Below the pieces are notes generated by a model that was not told the origin of the DNA, did not search any database, and was given only the letters and a program-made list of their open reading frames with translations. Made by a program: the position numbers and the translations under genes. DNA of 10,342 nucleotides from contig NAVB01001262.1 in the NCBI GenBank assembly GCA_002179805.1, forward strand, positions 1 to 10,342, in the 5' to 3' direction. Numbering within the stretch: position 1 is the stretch's first letter; every line of letters starts with the position of its first letter. The DNA comes from Acanthamoeba lenticulata. Lineage: Eukaryota; Discosea; Longamoebia; Acanthamoebidae. This document shows positions 7,612 through 10,342 of the stretch, piece after piece.

Positions 7612-9175
7612 ATGTCCTTCTTTCGCGATCTGCTGGCTGCGTTGCTTGAAGATGAGGCGCAGCTTCACGTTCGCTTCCTGGAGCATAACGCAGAAATTGA
7701 AAAAGCGAATAATTCAACGCAAGATGAGGAGATAGCTACCCTTCCCTTCTTGTTGCACCTTCTCGCCTTTGACGAGAAACGAGAACGCCTCATGTCCGCC
7801 CGCATTACAAGCTCTGACTCCGCGGACCAAGTGGGCGATTCAATTCTGCACTACGCGGCAAGACGTGGCTACACCTTCTGGTGCGACGCTCTCCTGCGGC
7901 GGGACGCCCATCTGGATGAGCCCAACGCACACGGCTTTCCTCCTCTCTTTGTACGTTCCTCGTGCCACTTGGCTGGTTCCGGCTGCATCTTAGAGCGTGG
8001 CATCGCTGTGTAGTGCGCGGTTCAAGCAGGGCACTTGCGCTGTACACGGTGTCTCGTACAGTACGGAGCGGCACTTCGCGTTGGCGAACTGCACGCCCTT
8101 GATGTAGCCCGCCGCTTTGGTCACGCCGACATTATTGTCTACCTCGAGGACTATCTGGTTCGTCGTCCACCTTCCTTCATCTGTCCCATGTGCTGCACAC
8201 GTGCTCTCTTACCTCCTGATGTGTGGGCATAGGCCTCGTCGGGCGTCAAGCCAGGCCAAAGCAGTCTCGAAAGCCTCGTCACGACGTTGTCATCACCACA
8301 AGAGGCTGCCATGACACCAGGCAACAAGCGAGTGCTCACGGTCGGCATCTGCGGGGCCACGTCCTCGGGCAAGAGCACTCTCGTACGTTGAGCTTCCCCA
8401 AGCCACCACTTTGGTCCTCCTCGTCGTCTTTGATGTCGAGTTTGTGTGTGCTCCTCACTCACAAAGACTTGTTCAGGTGAAGCGGCTTGCACGTCACTTC
8501 AACGTGCCGTCCTACATTCGTTTCGACAACTTCTGGAAGGTGGGCTCCTCTTCATCGTCGTTTCTCTTCATGTTATTGTCTTCTTGTGAGGCCTGACGCC
8601 AGTCGCCCACTTTGTAGAGCTACAACGAGCTACCGCGCGAGGAGGGCTACGTTCATGGCGAGTGCCCTGACGCGCTGCGCTACGACGAGTTCGTGGCCTA
8701 CCTGCGCGACGCCCAGCGCCGTAGCGAGCAGTGCTCTCAAGACGTCGCGTCTAGTCCATTCATCTTCGTCGATGGGTTCTTACTCTTTTGCGACGAGCGC
8801 CATCTGCCGCTGTACGATGTGCGCATCTTCATCAACGTGTCGAAGGACACCTGCCGCAATCGCCGCTTCAGCCGCGATCCGGGCACGTCGGAGGACTACT
8901 TTGAGCGTGTCATCTGGCCCTCTTACCTGCGCTGGAACGCCCATCCGCTGAGCCTCGACGACGAGAGGCGACGCCTGCAGGCGGCAGCGACTAGCGAGCA
9001 GCGAGATGAAGAAGGGGACGGAAGAAAGATGCAAGGGGGAGAACATGGCGGGTACTTGTTTGTCGATGGCGAAGACGACGTCGACCGTGTGTTTCAGTTC
9101 GTACTCGACTACCTCAACGCCCGGCGAGAAGCCCTCAGCAGCACGCCCCCTCCTGCTTCAACTTTGTCATCGTAG
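7612..9175 (+). CDS. Ankyrin-repeat protein fused to a nicotinamide riboside kinase-like domain, five exons
   Basis: Exons 7612-7950, 8014-8157, 8233-8382, 8477-8539 and 8618-9175, all joined in phase 0, give 417 residues. Residues 74-161 hold ankyrin repeats (GDSILHYAARRGYTFWCDAL, HGFPPLFCAVQAGHLRCTRC, HALDVARRFGHADIIVYLE). Residues 162-190 are a linker. Residues 194-417 are a P-loop kinase close to human NRK1: Walker A G202-A-T-S-S-G-K208-S-T, the catalytic Asp in RFDNFWK (D228), VDGFLLF (283-289, Asp where NRK1 has Glu), an Arg-rich lid (CRNRRFSRDP) and YFERVIWPSYLRW. NRKs phosphorylate nicotinamide riboside to NMN for NAD salvage; uridine kinases are the nearest alternative. A low-complexity insert lies near 352-378. 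The fusion rests on intron 8158-8232 (donor GTTCGT). Without that splice, an ankyrin protein would stop at 8232 and a kinase could start at ATG 8311. Confidence 0.78.
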
Positions 9176-9459
9176 ACAGCAACAAAGATGATGCACTTCA
9201 TGTTCTTGTTGCTCTCCTTCCTTGCCTCACGTGAATGGCCGAGGCGCTACACGCGAGCCGTGAGCGGCTCGCAGGCCAGCGGCTGCCTGCGTGGCACGAA
9301 GGCCAAAGAGGAGGTCGACAAGCTTGACACGGGTTCTTCTTTTGTTGAAAACGGAAACTGCGCAGAAAGAGAAGAAATCTGTTTGAGTACAAAACTCAAG
9401 TTTTGTGGGAGGGATCACGAGTGGCCCAACGAAGCGGAGGAGGCACAACACGTGAAGGC
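9176..9459 (+). promoter_or_regulatory. Intergenic region with a strong hairpin and an 18-base palindrome
   Basis: This stretch holds the 3' UTR of the ankyrin-kinase gene and the upstream DNA of the next gene. GCGAGCCG (9253-9260) and CGGCTCGC (9265-9272) form an 8-bp GC-rich stem with a TGAG loop, 78 bases after the stop. ACAAAACT and AGTTTTGT (9389-9406) form a near-perfect palindrome 54 bases before the next ATG. No TATA box is clear. A continuous frame begins with ATG at 9188 but has no family resemblance and is not called. Confidence 0.6.
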
Positions 9460-10033
9460 ATGGACGGCAGCCAGACCATGGGGCGATCTTCAAGGTGCGC
9501 ATCAAATCAAGGATTGATTCACAAATATACACGATTTTGCTGATGTTTGTTCACCACGTAGAAAACGCAAGTTGATGGACTGCGATGAAGAAGAAACCAA
9601 GGACTTGATGGATACGCGAAGTTCCAAGCGGCCTTTTCACGACGAAACGCAGCCCGGTGAGAGCCAGAACCCCCACAGACTGCGAGCACCGCGACATCAA
9701 CCATCTGCGTTTCATCCTCCTCTGCACCAACTCGGGCCCTCGCCCCACCTGTCGACCGCCAATCCTCCTCACACGTTCGCATCGTTAGAGCAACGATCGC
9801 TCCACTCCGTACCTCCCACCGCAGCTCCTCTGCCAGTTCAATACCAACAAGCTGCCCTCGTGCCGCCACTTTCTTCTTCGGCCAGCGGCCTGCCACCTGG
9901 ACAGCTGGGCTCGGGCTCACAAGAGCAACTGGTGAACGAGACTTACCTGCAGCCCAACCATCTGCTACGCCAGCTGCACGAGGAGCGACAGCGTCGGGCC
10001 ATGCTCGGGGGCAGTATGCCCCCTCGGGGATAG
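9460..10033 (+). CDS. Unrecognised, probably nuclear, Pro/His/Gln-rich protein, two exons
   Basis: Exon 1 (9460-9494) codes MDGSQTMGRSS and splices over a 67-base intron (donor GTGCGC, acceptor GTAG) to exon 2 (9562-10033), giving 168 residues. The junction creates R12-K-R-K, a short basic cluster like a nuclear localisation signal, followed by an acidic segment (MDCDEEETKDLMD) and a second basic patch SSKRPFHDE. Residues about 45-130 are low-complexity Pro/His/Ser/Gln. The C-terminal 35 residues contain a likely helix (LVNETYLQPNHLLRQLHEER) ending GGSMPPRG. I do not recognise the family. The compositional pattern fits a small transcription- or chromatin-associated factor, but that is a guess. 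The exon-1 start is uncertain; the downstream ATG at 9575 would drop the RKRK cluster. Confidence 0.6.
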
Positions 10034-10192
10034 TCCCCTCTTATCTGGTTGTTCGTCCGCCTCATGTACATAAAACTCCCATCTTACCATGAACCGTCCC
10101 TGTAGCGCTTCATCTTGATCTAATGGCGCGAAAACGCTGCTGCCAAACTCTTTGTTGTTATTTGAAAAAAAAAACACAAAAATACAAAAAAC

Positions 10193-10212
10193 ATGAAATC
10201 ATTTTATTTCAT
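10193..10212. terminator. AT-rich inverted repeat with AATAAA between convergent genes
   Basis: ATGAAAT (10193-10199) and ATTTCAT (10206-10212) form a 7-bp inverted repeat with a 6-base loop. On the minus strand AATAAA (10208-10203) overlaps it, 21 bases after the stop of the minus-strand gene, and is a likely polyadenylation signal for that gene. An A-run at 10165-10190 lies beside it. The plus-strand gene ends 160 bases to the left. Confidence 0.5.
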
Positions 10213-10228
10213 TTTTAGGATTTTCAGC

Positions 10229-10342
10229 TCAGGCAGTGGCGCGGAGGTAGACGTCGAGCGTAGCCCTCGTGTAGGGCGACATCTTGCGTCGTTCAGCTGC
10301 CTTGTCGTTCTCCCCCTTCGCTTCATGTCCCTCTTGGTGCTG
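10229..10342 (-). CDS. 3' end of an unidentified minus-strand gene (partial)
   Basis: Read on the minus strand from the window edge, one frame is open for 37 residues and ends at TGA (10231-10229). It reads EGHEAKGENDKAAERRKMS followed by PYTRATLDVYLRATA. High GC content, the abrupt change to AT-rich DNA after the stop, and AATAAA 21 bases beyond all support a coding 3' end. Too little is visible to name the product or to exclude an intron within this piece. Confidence 0.5.
   Translation of the reverse strand, partial: QHQEGHEAKGENDKAAERRKMSPYTRATLDVYLRATA

Noticed and set aside
9188..9517. Open frame starting MMHFMFLLLSFLAS that looks like a short signal peptide protein
   Set aside because: It begins 13 bases after the kinase stop, contains the hairpin and palindrome, overlaps the next gene in another frame and has no family resemblance after the hydrophobic start.

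Overview
The window looks like a gene-dense nuclear locus of a protist. The exons are GC-rich and the genes hold many short introns (58 to 108 bases, AT-rich or pyrimidine-rich), with 5' splice sites that are often GTACGT. Neighbouring genes lie 100 to 470 bases apart. My best guess is an Acanthamoeba-like amoebozoan. That is inferred from gene style and protein families, not from a species marker. I see no mobile element, CRISPR array or viral gene.

Layout, left to right. (1) Positions 1-2212, plus: the 3' part of an importin-7/8-type nuclear transport receptor in ten exons, carrying the acidic C-terminal tract of that family. (2) 2687-3361, plus: an intronless gene for two head-to-tail ubiquitins fused to an AN1-type zinc finger. 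(3) 3595-4592, plus: an unrecognised coiled-coil protein in four exons. (4) 4885-6147, plus: an aquaporin-family channel in four exons with NPV in place of the first NPA motif. (5) 6297-6608, minus: an unrecognised 79-residue protein in two exons. (6) 6961-7369, minus: a 92-residue LYR-motif protein in three exons, probably mitochondrial. (7) 7472-7544, plus: tRNA-Lys(UUU) with a T6 terminator. (8) 7612-9175, plus: a five-exon gene that appears to join N-terminal ankyrin repeats to a nicotinamide riboside kinase/uridine kinase-like domain. (9) 9460-10033, plus: an unrecognised 168-residue protein with a basic nuclear-localisation-like cluster. (10) 10229-10342, minus: the 3' end of another gene.

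The genes do not form one pathway; this is ordinary eukaryotic gene order. All exon structures were built by hand, by joining GT-AG boundaries (one GC-AG) that keep frame and match family patterns. Most joins are well supported where the family is known (importin, aquaporin, LYRM, NRK). They are weaker in the orphan genes.

The points most worth following up are the ankyrin-NRK fusion, two introns of that gene whose only in-frame stop is the TAG acceptor itself, the di-ubiquitin-AN1 fusion, the NPV/NPA aquaporin with a long N-terminus, a GC-AG intron in the importin gene, several perfect palindromes in intergenic DNA, and a tRNA gene that fills most of the space between two protein genes.
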